Origin: Cryptomeria japonica
Lineage: Eukaryota; Streptophyta; Pinopsida; Cupressales; Cupressaceae
DNA: 64,000 nucleotides
Direction: 5' to 3'
NCBI RefSeq assembly: GCF_030272615.1
Contig: NC_081413.1
Location: forward strand, 609,841,209-609,905,208
Shown piece by piece: positions 35,726 through 45,449 of the stretch. A model generated the notes under the pieces. It did no database searches and was not told the origin of the DNA. It saw nothing but the letters and a program-made list of their open reading frames with translations. The number at the start of each line of letters is the position of its first letter. The first letter of the stretch is position 1. The position numbers and the translations under genes were made by a program.

Positions 35726-36622
35726 ATGGTGCCATTATAAGTTGTTTGGTGTGATAAATGGTCATATGGTGTTCTATGACCCCGTAAGGGGTTGTTAAGG
35801 GTCATAGTGTCCTAAGGGGTCATATTGTGTCCTATGACCCCTTAGGATACAATATGGTGTCGCTATGGGTCGTATGGTGTCCTAAGGGGTCATATGGTGT
35901 CGTTATGGGCCATATAGTGTCCTAAGGGGTCATATGATGTCCTATGACCCCTTAGGACACCATATGACCCCTTAGGTGTCGTTAAGGATCATATTATGTC
36001 CTAATGGGTCTTCTGGTGTGTTATGACCCCTTAGGACACCTTATGTTGTCATTATGGGTCGTATGGTGTCCTATGGGGTCATATGGTGTTCTAAGGGATC
36101 ATAGGACATCATAGGACCATACTGAGACCATATGGTGTACTAGGGGTTCATATGGTGTCCTAAGGAATCATAAGTTACCATATGAATCATATCGACACCA
36201 TATGGTGTACTAAGGGATCATATGGTGTCCTAAGGGGTTATAGGACACCATATGACCCCTTAGGACACAATATGACCCCTCAAAAGGCCTAAGGGGTCAT
36301 ATGGTATCCTATGACCCATTAGGACACCATATGGTGTCGTTATGGGTTGTATGGTGTCCTAAGGGGTCATATGGTGTCCTAACCACTTAGGACACCATAT
36401 GGTGTCATTATGGGTTGTCTGGTAACCTAGGAGGTCATATGGTGTCCTATGACCCCTTAGGGGTCGTTAGGGGTCATATTGTGTCCTAAGGGGTCATATG
36501 GTGTCCTATGACCCCTTAGGACACCATATCATATCGTTATGGGTCATGTGGTGTCCTAAGGGGTCATATGGTGTCTTATGACCCCTTAGGACACCATATA
36601 ACCCTTTACGTGTTGTTAGGGG
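35726..36622. repeat. Palindromic satellite array, third block
   Basis: Continuation of the second block with the same composite period and the same TTATGGGTCGTATGG variant. It ends at TTAGGGGTTATAATATATG, where the purine-rich right arm starts. Confidence 0.92.
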
Positions 36623-38086
36623 TTATAATATATGAGGAAAGAGAGATGAGAGACCTCGATGACAAGAGAGAGGATTGAGATAGATAGAGGGGGCGAGCGA
36701 GAGGTTAGCAATGAGACTTGATGTAGAGGTAGATAGGTTGAGAAGAAGTAAGTGAAAAACCTAGAGAGGGGAGAGAGAAAGTTGATGACATAGAATGTAG
36801 AGAGAGAATACAAGAGGAAGAGAGAATAAAAAATTGGGGGAGTGAGATATATATGGGGGTATGTATGGATGGGGAGATAGAGAGGGAGATGGGGAGAAAG
36901 GAAGAGAGATACCTAGAGAGGGGAGGGAGGGTGAAGATAAGAGATAGAAGAAAAAAGAGCGGAGTAAGAGGGGACAAATGGAGAGGTAGACATGAAGTGA
37001 GAGACCTATGGAAGGAAGAGATAAAGAGGTTAGGGGAGGAAGAGAAGAGGAGGGAGTTCATAAAGGGATAGGCTTAAGGAGGAGGGATAGAGAGATAGAG
37101 AGGGAGAGAGAGAACTATAGAGGGGACATATAGATAGGTGAGAGACCTATATTTTGCAAGAGGAGTGAGATAGATAGAGGGGGATAAAGAGAGGTGGGTA
37201 ACGAGACCTATATGCAAAGGTAGATAGGTGGAGAGGAAGGGGGGGAGAAACCTAGAGAGGGGAGAGAAGGTGGGTTGGAGAGTTAATGAAATAGACAATG
37301 GAGATAGAGAATAAGAGAGGAAGAGATAATGAGAGAGTGGGGGAAGGAGATATCAATGGAGAGGGGAAGAAAGGAAGGGAGATATCTAGAGAGGGAAGGG
37401 AGAGAGAAGAGAAGAGATAGAAGAACAAAGAGATGAGTAAGAGGGGATGGATGGAGAGGTAGAAATGGAGGGAGTGAGAGATTTAGAGAATGAGGAGATG
37501 GATCTAGGCTTGGAGAGAGATAAGAGAGGGAGAGTGTTCATAAATAGATAGGGGCAAGGGAAAGGGAGAGAAAGGTGGAGAGGGAGGGAGAGAACTAGAG
37601 GGTGGACAATTAGATAAGTGAGAAACCTATAGGGGGGGAGAGAGGTGGGTAATAATATAGGGAGGGAGAGGTAGTGAGGTGAATAGGGGGGGAAGGAAAG
37701 CCCTAGATATGGGGAGAGAGGGGATAGAAGGGATCGGTAGTGAACAAGAGAAATGAGTGGGAGGGGAGAGAAATAATAAGAGAGTGAGAAATAAGAGAGA
37801 GGGAGGGAGTCAAGGATATAAATTAGGGTACAAGGAAGGGATGAAAGGTAGAGAGGGTGGGATATACCTAGAGAGGGGAGAGAGAAGTGAGGGAGACAAG
37901 AGAGGGAGAGAGATAGGTGTAGAGTTTAGGGAAGATAAAGATAGTGAGATAGGGATCTGAAGAATGGTAATAGGAGCATGTTGATTACTGAAATTTGACT
38001 AAGTATGAAATTCAATATGATCCTCTAAAAAATAGAATCTACATTATAACTCTTATAGAGTTGAAACCACTCTCAAACATCCTACC

Positions 38087-38150
38087 AATATATACATGAA
38101 ATATAACTTATAGTGACTTATACTTAAATGTTATATTTCATGTATATATT
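38087..38150. repeat. Short hairpin inside the right arm
   Basis: AATATATACATGAAATATAA and its reverse complement face each other across about 22 bases. The left arm has only one of the two halves, so the right arm carries a small inverted duplication. Confidence 0.85.
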
Positions 38151-38230
38151 CTCCTCTCAGGATGGGTATAACTTGTGCCCAAGTTGAAAAATTTGTATCA
38201 CAAAACCTTCAAATTGGACAATGCAGGACA

Positions 38231-38300
38231 TTTGGCGCGCGCCAAATGGGAAAAGTCATTTTTTTTCATTTGGTGAGTGCCATATTTGGTGCTCGCCAAA
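38231..38300. repeat. Subterminal TTTGGC...GCCAAA palindromes, right arm
   Basis: Three copies lie at 38231-38246 (TTTGGCGCGCGCCAAA, a perfect palindrome), 38269-38284 and 38285-38300. They mirror the four copies at 25591-25712. Confidence 0.85.
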
Positions 38301-38460
38301 TGGTCTGCATTGGAAACCACCAACCCTTTGGGTTGGATTGTACTTGGGCATCCAACCCAAAGGTTTGGACAACCATTTCAGGCCCGAGACGTGTTTTAAC
38401 AGAAGAATAGAAAAATTTCACATAGTTTTGGCCATTCTCTCCATCAGGTTTGCACATGTT

Positions 38461-39075
38461 TCAATAAAACTAAAAAAACACCATAGAGACCTCGATCTCT
38501 CTCTTACCTATCCAAACATGTAATTCTTTTTACATTTTGATTTCGTTAAGGCTTTCATCTATAATTTCTTTTGTTGGTGTGTTCGTTTTTGGTCAAAAAT
38601 GAACATGCACTATTTTGGGTATAGTTTTTTACACATTCATTAGATTTTGAAAAAACTTACATTTTTAGAAACTAGACTCCATTCTACACAATATAAAAAA
38701 AAAACTTTTGATTTTCGATTAGTTATCAATGATTTTAGGGGGGGGCATGCTCAAATTTTTGTTTTTTAGGATGTGTCCACTTCGAAAATTAGTAAAAAAT
38801 CATATACTCATTAAAAAATTACTTGAAAAATCTGGCATAAACTACAAGGTGTTAGCTAATTTCTCACTGGAGTGATTTTAAAAATTCAAAAAAAAAAGTT
38901 AATATTTTAGGGGGGCCACATCAGATGCTATGTTATGTTTTTTGCATAAAAACATGACTACTTTTTGTGGCCCCCCTTTTTGAAGCCCTTAATCTCCACC
39001 ATTTTCAAAACAAATTAGTAGTTTAGAAAGTAGACTCGAAGCACTCTAACTCTTTTTCTTGTTGAATACCCTTAG
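38461..39075. other. Non-coding stretch between the foldback arm and the ORF remnant
   Basis: AT-rich DNA with several homopolymer runs. It has two direct copies of a TTTAGAAA(C/G)TAGACTC motif (about 38670 and 39020) and an inverted GGGGGGCCACA/TGTGGCCCCCC pair at about 38912 and 38965. It ends in a pyrimidine-rich run and CCCTTAG, which looks like a splice acceptor. It has no counterpart beside the left arm. Confidence 0.5.
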
Positions 39076-39724
39076 GACCAGAATCAAAGGATGTCCACTT
39101 CCCTATGAGCACAATTTCCTCGAGGATATAATCAGGAATGAATTTGATTTTATGGTTCAGGATGAAAAGTAGGAAAAGTGGGTTGCTTATAGGAAACTAT
39201 GGAATATTGTTCAGAGGATGGATCCAAGTTATGATCCATTAAATTTTTTTAGCCCATTCTTTGCTAAAATTGATTTTATGATGAATAACTTTGAAGAGGT
39301 AATGCTTGCCCTAAAAGATAAAAGATCTAGGCTAGAAGAAATTCATAGCAAGAAAGTTGAGAGAAGAGTTCAACAGGCTCCAACACTGCAAGAAGAAGCC
39401 CTGCTACAACAAATGAGGAGAAGACCATTAGGCCCACCACCTCCGCTACCACATATAACTGATGGATTAGAATAAGATAGACTTGTCTACTCACCTTCAG
39501 CTAGTAGGCCTTTTTTCAAGAGGGTAAGGAAGGAAACAGACAGTGAGGAAGAAAACAATAGTGAGAGTGATGAAATGTTGAAGAGAAAAGGGAAGAAATA
39601 ATGAAGGAACCACCCCCTAAAATGCAAGCAAAGCCACCTAAGGGGATTAAGATCATTGATCTTGTGGAACCAAATAGGATCCCTTCACCACCACATGTGC
39701 CCCTTTCACCTCCAAGATAGGTAG
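39076..39724 (+). pseudogene. Retroelement-associated ORF of unknown function, part 2
   Basis: An open stretch begins right after CCCTTAG and reads on through a region with WNIVQRMDPSYDPLNFF, a short coiled coil (EEVMLALKDKRSRLEEIHSK), a Pro-rich run (GPPPPLP) and an acidic Glu/Ser tract. There is a frameshift near 39600 and in-frame TAG stops, for example near 39169. It ends at the target site GGTAG of the LTR element inserted at 39725. The position and coding style fit the middle of the protein whose N-terminus is at 24047-25446, but no homologous copy in this window proves the order. Confidence 0.6.
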
Positions 39725-40512
39725 TGTTAGGATTCCCAAAGATACTGAGAGGGGGGATGAGTCAGTATCTAACCGGTTTGTGAATTTACTTGATTTCAAA
39801 CATGTAAAACATATCAATACTGTGTACCGATAAACCAAAAATAATGCAGTAAACAAGAATAACAACAACCACATGAAAAACACACCATAACACAATAGTT
39901 TAATGAGGAAACCCGATGTGGGAAAAACCTCAGTGGGATTTGTGACCTACAATATTCACTTACTGGCCAATAAGGGAATATTACCGTTTTACAAGAGGGG
40001 CCTGCACATGCAGGAAGGCCAAGTGCCTAGAGCTCACTGCTCAATTACAAAGGAAGTCACACTGACTTACAAAAATGGATTATACAAATCCAATGTCTTG
40101 TACTGCTTCAAATTAGCATTTGCTATGCTAGATCCAGTACCGGTTTTAGCTCTGCTTCATACATAAACCCTTAACCTATAATTCACATATTAGTTCTGCA
40201 TAATTTTGCCTATCACGTTATTACTAAATATTCTACAATGATATCATACATATATGAGTCATATTACAACTCGCCATGTCGACTTACAATGATTTTACAA
40301 TTAATTACAAATTATATTATCAACAAAATTCCTGTCGGCCAGAGTGCCGATATCCATCCTTTCACTACCGGTGTTTTGTGTGCCAGTGTAAAGTTTGTCG
40401 TTGCCAGTGCCGTTATATTTGTCTTGCCGGTATCATATGATTGCAAGGTTGCCATCAATGACAAAACCTTCAATCACCTACAATTTCTCATTGGAGTGTG
40501 CATTTTCCAACA
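39725..40512 (-). repeat. 3' LTR of the gag/ORF2 element
   Basis: Direct copy of 44660-45449, with TG/CA ends and TSD GGTAG immediately outside. Confidence 0.95.
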
Positions 40513-40533
40513 ATCTCTCCCTTTGGCATTGAT
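40513..40533 (-). other. Polypurine tract of the gag/ORF2 element
   Basis: The minus strand reads TGCCAAAGGGAGAGAT directly before the 3' LTR. The truncated sibling has AAAGGGGGAGA at the same place. Confidence 0.75.
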
Positions 40534-40701
40534 GGCAACACTCATGAAAAAAATCAAAAAGTGTTAAAAAATGATATCCAAAAATAGTCTGCCAAAAATG
40601 TCTAATCAAAACTATATGCTCAAAACTATGTGCTCTCACTGAGCAGATGAAGCATTTTTCTTATTCCTCTACTCCCCCTTTGACATCAATGAAAAAGGTT
40701 G

Positions 40702-43170
40702 TCATTCACTGTCAGTGGAGTCCTGCCTGGATTCTTGTAACTGGTGGGTTACAATCTAAAAAATGTCTGTCAAAACTAGATTTATTCCATTGCTGAATGT
40801 TTTGCAATCTTTTATGGCTTCTTGAGTCCTCTGCACTATACCAGTGAGTATGTGCATTTTCTCTTCCAGTGTCTTTAGTCTGGGAAACAAAGCCTCAGAT
40901 ATTTCTTTTCTCAAAGAAATAAGATACTCTAGTCTTAGACCAAGTCTGCATTTTAAGTCCTTTGCTTTGTCCTTTATTCTTTGTTTTTCATTTTCCAGTT
41001 TCTTGATTTTCTCTTCCTGCTCTGCAATTTTCTTCTCTAATTCCAAAAATGAGTCTGATGTTCCAATCAAATTATCAGCAATATTATTAATCTTATCCTG
41101 TGCTTTTCTGATTTCTTTGTCAAGATCCTTTGTTAATACATCCATTTTGCAAGTGTCCCTGTATAATTTCTTGAAGTAAAAAATGATTTCACTGAGTTCC
41201 GATAAAAGAGTATCCATTTCCTCTTTGTTCTTATTCACAATTTCCATAAAGAATTTTTCTTTCTCTTTTATCATTCTTTCCTTAAATGTATCCTCATTTA
41301 TTTTGTCCAGTGTTATTAGGTTGCCGGTTATATACTTAGACAATGTGTCTAATTGGCTCAAAGAATCTTTATTCTCAACACTGCACTTTGGTGCTATCAT
41401 CTTCAAAATTGGTAAAGTGTCATCTATAGCCTTCTAGGATTGTGCATTGCACTATGTTATTTTCTTTATTGAATCTAATAAGACCTCAGTTACATTAGTA
41501 GGTCTGAATTCTATCATGGTTGTACCAGATGTTTGTCCAATAGTTTTTACAATCTGTAATCCACTGGTTGTAGTTATAGCTTTGCTTTCCTCTTTCTCTG
41601 GAGGATCTGTTTGAGTTTGCATTTCTACAAACAAAATTTTAGACTTTTCATTTTGGGCTGGTGGCATTGTCTCTGTCTGTACCTGTGCTTCAACCTATAC
41701 TTGTGAAGGAGCCTGTTGCTCTACCTATTTCTCTGTGTTGTCCACTGTTGATTTTTCCTTTGTGCTGCCTGTTGCCTATGACTCAGTTGGTTTTTCAGTT
41801 TTAGAAGTTGTCGGTGGCTCAGTGGATGCATCAGTATGCACATTTGTGGTTTTTGCCTTTCTAGTGTCTGGGGGTTCACTTGATCCTTCAGTTTGTTTTA
41901 GTTCCCCAATTTCAATGTTTTCTACTGCAATATTTCCTATCGGTGGCTCTGTTGCCACATCTGATTTCTTAGTTCATTCCTTATCCACCACAATATTGAC
42001 TTCTTGAGTGTCAATTTTCATTGTATATAACACCTCAGAATCAGGATTTGTATCCTCATGCGGTGTGTCCATACTCTTAGTTGTCGGTTGATTGTCAGTA
42101 GTGTCTACCGATGGAGTATCTAGAGGCGGTGGGGGTAAGTTGTCTATTATCTTTATACTGGGAGGTCCACCTACCTTACCTTTTCCTTTGTCCTGTCCTT
42201 TTGATATACCTTGAAGGTTTTAGGTTTTTGATACTCTTCCTATTTCTCTTTTTCTACCAGGAATATGTCCCATGCATCTGTTGTTTCCTCTGTTACCTGA
42301 TTCACTCTTCCTGCCATCAGTGCTACATGTTAGTGAGCAGTTGAGAATACTGACCGGTTAGCCTCAGAGATTAATTGATTTATCTCATCAGGTGAGTTAA
42401 CAGGGTGCACTGCAAGTAGTTTTTCAATCTTTATTTTCTTCTCTAGCTCAATAATAGCTACTCTTCTAGCTTCTAGTCTATTATATAGATCTGTCGGTAT
42501 TTCATCAACAACTTGCATCAAAAATTTCTTGAAAATATCTAAGTGTAAGATTACATTGTTCTCTACTTTCTCTTTGTCATCAACGGATAGTGTGTCATAT
42601 AATTTGTTGATGTTCTTCAACTTTCCATCCTCTGTAATCATTTACCCTTAGTGATCTTTAATCAAATGTTGCACCAGTTAGGTTTGTCACTAAATCATTT
42701 GAGACCTTCTTAGTTTTGTCAGGTTTGTTGCCGGTGGAGGGTAACCCTTTTACTGCCCTTACTGCTTCTTTTGTGATCTCGTGAATAGAGTCTAACCAGA
42801 AAAATTCACCATGTAACCTGCTTAACACAATTCTTATGATATCCTTGGGGAAATCTGGGATACTAAGAATTTCAGTGAAACCTAGGGTTTCTATTATCTT
42901 GTGTTCAGGTTTGACATTTCCGGATTCATCACAGATTATAGTCTTATACATATTTCTAATTTCATCATCACCTAGTTCATCACTATGACAATGTATATAC
43001 ATTCTAGGGTCTTCAACATATACTACTCCTTTAGGGATTTGAGAGAATGCACCTATGCTATCATCTTTCTTAGCAATTTCGGAAACTAGCTAAAAAATGG
43101 GTCTAGGTCGCCTAACAACTTCAACAATAGTAGGGTTTGCAATAAATTTAGGATTGGATGAAGATGCCAT
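40702..43170 (-). pseudogene. ORF2 of a non-autonomous LTR element, unknown function, broken
   Basis: ATG at 43170 opens a frame beginning MASSSNPKFIAN. Open pieces follow in order (42658-43002, 42330-42641, a damaged linker, 41452-41667, 40756-41406), and the likely end is a TGA at 40702. About 820 codons in all. The N-terminal ~170 residues look globular (FPKDIIRIVLSRLHGEFFW). Next comes a block RRLEARRVAIIELEKKIKIE, then a low-complexity Thr/Glu/Pro linker, then about 200 residues of strong coiled coil ending near LVLTDIF. Stops and shifts break it, for example TAG at 40756. No enzyme motif is visible. A truncated sibling at 33861-35725 confirms it as a conserved part of this element family. 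It could be an accessory or structural protein. Confidence 0.75.
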
Positions 43171-43475
43171 AGCTATAAATATCTCAAACTACCTTAAGGA
43201 TGAATGATTTGATAGATTGCTTCACTTCTTCACTTGGAATACCTTTGCTCAGGAATTTTCGCACTCTCGAAGATTTGAATGCTCGGTGAATGAAAAATGG
43301 AGCCAAAATACTTGCTTTATAATGTTATTTTCACCAACCACCACATTTAATGCTTGCTGGTTAAGTTACAACTTAACTCATCTGCCGGTATAGAAGTAAT
43401 TTCAACTTCTCACCATCAATCGAGGGAATAATAGCATGTATTTCATTTATTGCTAAACCCTTAAAGGATTTTTCT
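43171..43475 (-). promoter_or_regulatory. Spacer between gag and ORF2 with a TATA-like box
   Basis: The 305-base spacer contains TTATAAAG on the minus strand (43315-43322), about 145 bases before the ORF2 ATG. That spacing would allow an ORF2 mRNA with a leader of roughly 115 bases. It is a single motif match in AT-rich DNA, so weak. Read-through or splicing from the LTR transcript is equally possible. Confidence 0.35.
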
Positions 43476-44615
43476 TCAGTTAGATGAGGATTCTCCTATC
43501 GGTGGAGTGTTACTCTGTTCTGTCGGTGGAGGAGTATTCCCATTAACATTCTGATCTGACTTTCTGATCCATTGTTTTAAGAATTCTTGCTTTACCTCTT
43601 CAACCTTTTCTTTACCTTTCAAACTAGCACCATTATTATTTGCCGGTGGTGCCTTACTTCTAAAAAATTTTGCAATATGTCCAATCCTGTTACAAGCATA
43701 ACATGTCACATTGTTTTTCTGAATAGCTTTTCCATATCCTATGCCAGTTTGTGTTCTGCATTGATTAGATAAGTGTCCAAATCTCCCACAAACATAACAT
43801 CTTACATTCATTCTGCAATTTTCTAAATTATGACCAACTTTGTTGCATTTAGAACATTGACTGGTGGGTGTATTAGTGCTCTGATAATTTCTAGATCTAC
43901 ACTGATTTTCTCTATGACCATACTTGTTACAGTTAAAGCATTTTCCATTAAATTTATAAGCATTTGGTTGCCTTATCGGTTTGCTATGATCATATGTGTT
44001 TGCAGTACCAGAGCTTTCACCAACTTCAAAGCCAAGGCCATTAGTGTCACCATTTGGTTTCTGATTCTTTAGCATGTCACCAAGTTCTTCTGAGCTTTTC
44101 TTGAATTTCTCCTTGTGTTGATTTGCAGTAGCCAGTTCTCTTTCCAAGATTCCTTTCTGTCTCATGAGCTCATTTGTGTCATTTTGTGTATGCATCAGAT
44201 CTATCTTCAACATATCATTTTCATGACTAAGTCTTGTGTTTTCATTTGCAACATCATTCAGTCTTCTAGTCAAGTCTTCTTCATTTTTCTTCCTATCTTC
44301 AATTTCTTTGCAAAATCTCATAGTCATATCCTGCATTTCATTCTTTGTTGTACTGATTTCTTGTCTTAGCTTGTTTACTAGATCATTAAGAGTTTCCTTT
44401 TCATCATTCTCATTTTGCATCTTTTCACAAAGTTCTCTTCTCTTATTTCTTGCAATGGTAATATTTTCTTGAAGTGCTTGAATAATATCCTGAGCAACCT
44501 TTAGATCATCTTCAAGTTTGATATTTTTCAACTTTTCCGCATCATAGTCTAAAAGCGCTATTTCCAATTGTTTCTTCAAGTTTTCCATCTCTACCGGTGT
44601 CGGGATCTTCCTCAA
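43476..44615 (-). CDS. Gag-like protein: long coiled coil plus four CCHC zinc knuckles
   Basis: An intact 379-codon frame starts about 45 bases inside the 5' LTR/primer-binding site. Residues ~8-185 are heptad-rich coiled coil (Glu, Lys, Leu, Asn). Four knuckles follow: 226-239 (CFNCNKYGHRENQC), 254-267 (CSKCNKVGHNLENC), 273-286 (CYVCGRFGHLSNQC) and 305-318 (CYACNRIGHIAKFF). The last knuckle has Phe in place of the final Cys, so it is probably broken. The tail is Lys-rich, then Pro/Ser/Thr-rich. CCHC knuckles bind nucleic acid in retroelement nucleocapsids. A normal copia or gypsy capsid domain is not apparent; the coiled coil may take over assembly. The frame is open while the element's other ORF is broken, either by chance or by later selection. 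Gag-like identity is well supported; activity is unknown. Confidence 0.85.
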   Translation of the reverse strand: MRKIPTPVEMENLKKQLEIALLDYDAEKLKNIKLEDDLKVAQDIIQALQENITIARNKRRELCEKMQNENDEKETLNDLVNKLRQEISTTKNEMQDMTMRFCKEIEDRKKNEEDLTRRLNDVANENTRLSHENDMLKIDLMHTQNDTNELMRQKGILERELATANQHKEKFKKSSEELGDMLKNQKPNGDTNGLGFEVGESSGTANTYDHSKPIRQPNAYKFNGKCFNCNKYGHRENQCRSRNYQSTNTPTSQCSKCNKVGHNLENCRMNVRCYVCGRFGHLSNQCRTQTGIGYGKAIQKNNVTCYACNRIGHIAKFFRSKAPPANNNGASLKGKEKVEEVKQEFLKQWIRKSDQNVNGNTPPPTEQSNTPPIGESSSN

Positions 44616-44645
44616 GCTGTTAGGCTTCTGAAAATAGAGGACTAG

Positions 44646-44657
44646 GCTCTGATACCA
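44646..44657 (-). other. Primer-binding site, initiator tRNA-Met
   Basis: The minus strand reads TGGTATCAGAGC two bases from the 5' LTR edge at 44660, as in the copia element at 18134-18145. This suggests mobilisation by a copia-type element. Confidence 0.92.
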
Positions 44658-44659
44658 AT

Positions 44660-45449
44660 TGTTAGGATTCCCAAAGATACTGAGAGGTGGGGGGTGAATC
44701 AGTATCTAACCAGTTTGTGAATTTACTTGATTTAAAACATGTAAAGCATATCAATACTGTGTGCCGGTAAACCAAAAATAATGCAGTAAACAAGAATAAC
44801 AACAACCACATGAAAAGCACACCATAACATAGTAGTTTAACGAGGAAACCTGGTGAGGGAAAAAACTCGATGGGATTTGTGACCCACAATATTCACTTAC
44901 TGGTCAATAAGGGAATATTACTGTTTTACAAGAGGGGCCTGCACATGTAGGAAGGCCAAGTGCCTAGAGCTCACTGCTCAATTACAAAGGAAGTCACACT
45001 AACTTACAAAAATGGATTATACAAATCCAATGTCTTGTACTGCTTCAAATTAGCATCTGCTATGCTAGATCTAATGCTGGTTTTAGCTCTGCTTCATACA
45101 TAAACCCTTAACCTATAATTCACATATTAGGTCTGCATAATTTCGCTTATCACATTATTACTAAATGTTGTACAATGATCTCATACATATATGAGTCATA
45201 TTACAACTCGCCATGTCGGCTTACAATGATTTTACAATTAATTACAAAATATATTATCAACAAAATTCCTGTCGGCCAGAGTGCCGGTATCCATCCTTTC
45301 ACTGCCTGTGTTCTGTGTGTCGGTGTAGAGTTTGTCATTGTTGGTGCCGGTATATTTGTTTTGCTGATATCATATGATTGCAAGGTTGCCATCAATGACA
45401 AAACCTTCAATCACCTACAATTTCTCATTGGAGTGTGCATTTGCCAACA
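44660..45449 (-). repeat. 5' LTR of the gag/ORF2 element
   Basis: Begins TGTTAGGATTCCC, ends TTGCCAACA and is followed by the right target copy GGTAG. A plus-strand frame crosses from this LTR into the interrupted ORF at 45450; this is a junction artefact and not a real N-terminus. Confidence 0.95.

Larger units (their letters stand above)
25447..38460. mobile_element. Foldback (long inverted-repeat) element with palindromic satellite core
   Basis: The outer ~2 kb at each side are inverted copies. The right arm, read as reverse complement, follows the left arm through TCCAAACC...GGGTTGGATGCCCAAG, TTTGGC palindromes, GGGCACAAGTTATA, GAGAATATATACATGAAATA and then a long CT-rich tract. The core is short palindromic repeats. 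No transposase or any other coding sequence is present outside a nested retroelement. Long inverted repeats made of sub-repeats around a non-coding core are the hallmark of foldback elements; in plants some derive from Mutator-like transposons. The outer limits are uncertain: terminal ~70 bases match only weakly, and no clear target-site duplication was found. An alternative is a locally amplified satellite palindrome that never moved as a unit. Confidence 0.75.
36623..38460 (-). repeat. Right arm of the foldback structure
   Basis: From 36633 to about 37960 the plus strand is almost pure purine (GAGAGG, GGGAGA and relatives), the reverse complement of the left arm's ~0.5-kb units; TTCATAAA markers at about 37058 and 37538 match the left-arm markers. 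From 37970 to about 38460 ordinary sequence matches the left terminus in reverse. The arm is about 0.4 kb shorter than the left arm, so at least one unit differs. Confidence 0.85.
39725..45449 (-). mobile_element. Non-autonomous LTR retrotransposon with gag-like ORF and ORF2, TSD GGTAG
   Basis: LTRs 39725-40512 and 44660-45449 (788 and 790 bp) start TGTTAGGATTCCC and end CCAACA. GGTAG at 39720-39724 and 45450-45454 is an exact target duplication that splits an ORF on the plus strand. An initiator tRNA-Met primer-binding site lies beside the right LTR and a purine tract beside the left LTR, so the element is oriented minus. The 4.1-kb interior holds a gag-like ORF and a larger ORF of unknown function; there is no protease, RT, integrase or RNase H. 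It must rely on another element for reverse transcription. The LTRs differ at roughly 5 percent of positions by eye, so the insertion is old but younger than the ORF it interrupts. Confidence 0.96.

Noticed and set aside
27707-36622. Possible CRISPR array because of many short palindromic repeats
   Set aside because: Repeats occur in both orientations with no unique spacers of constant length and no cas genes, and the context is a plant nuclear genome.
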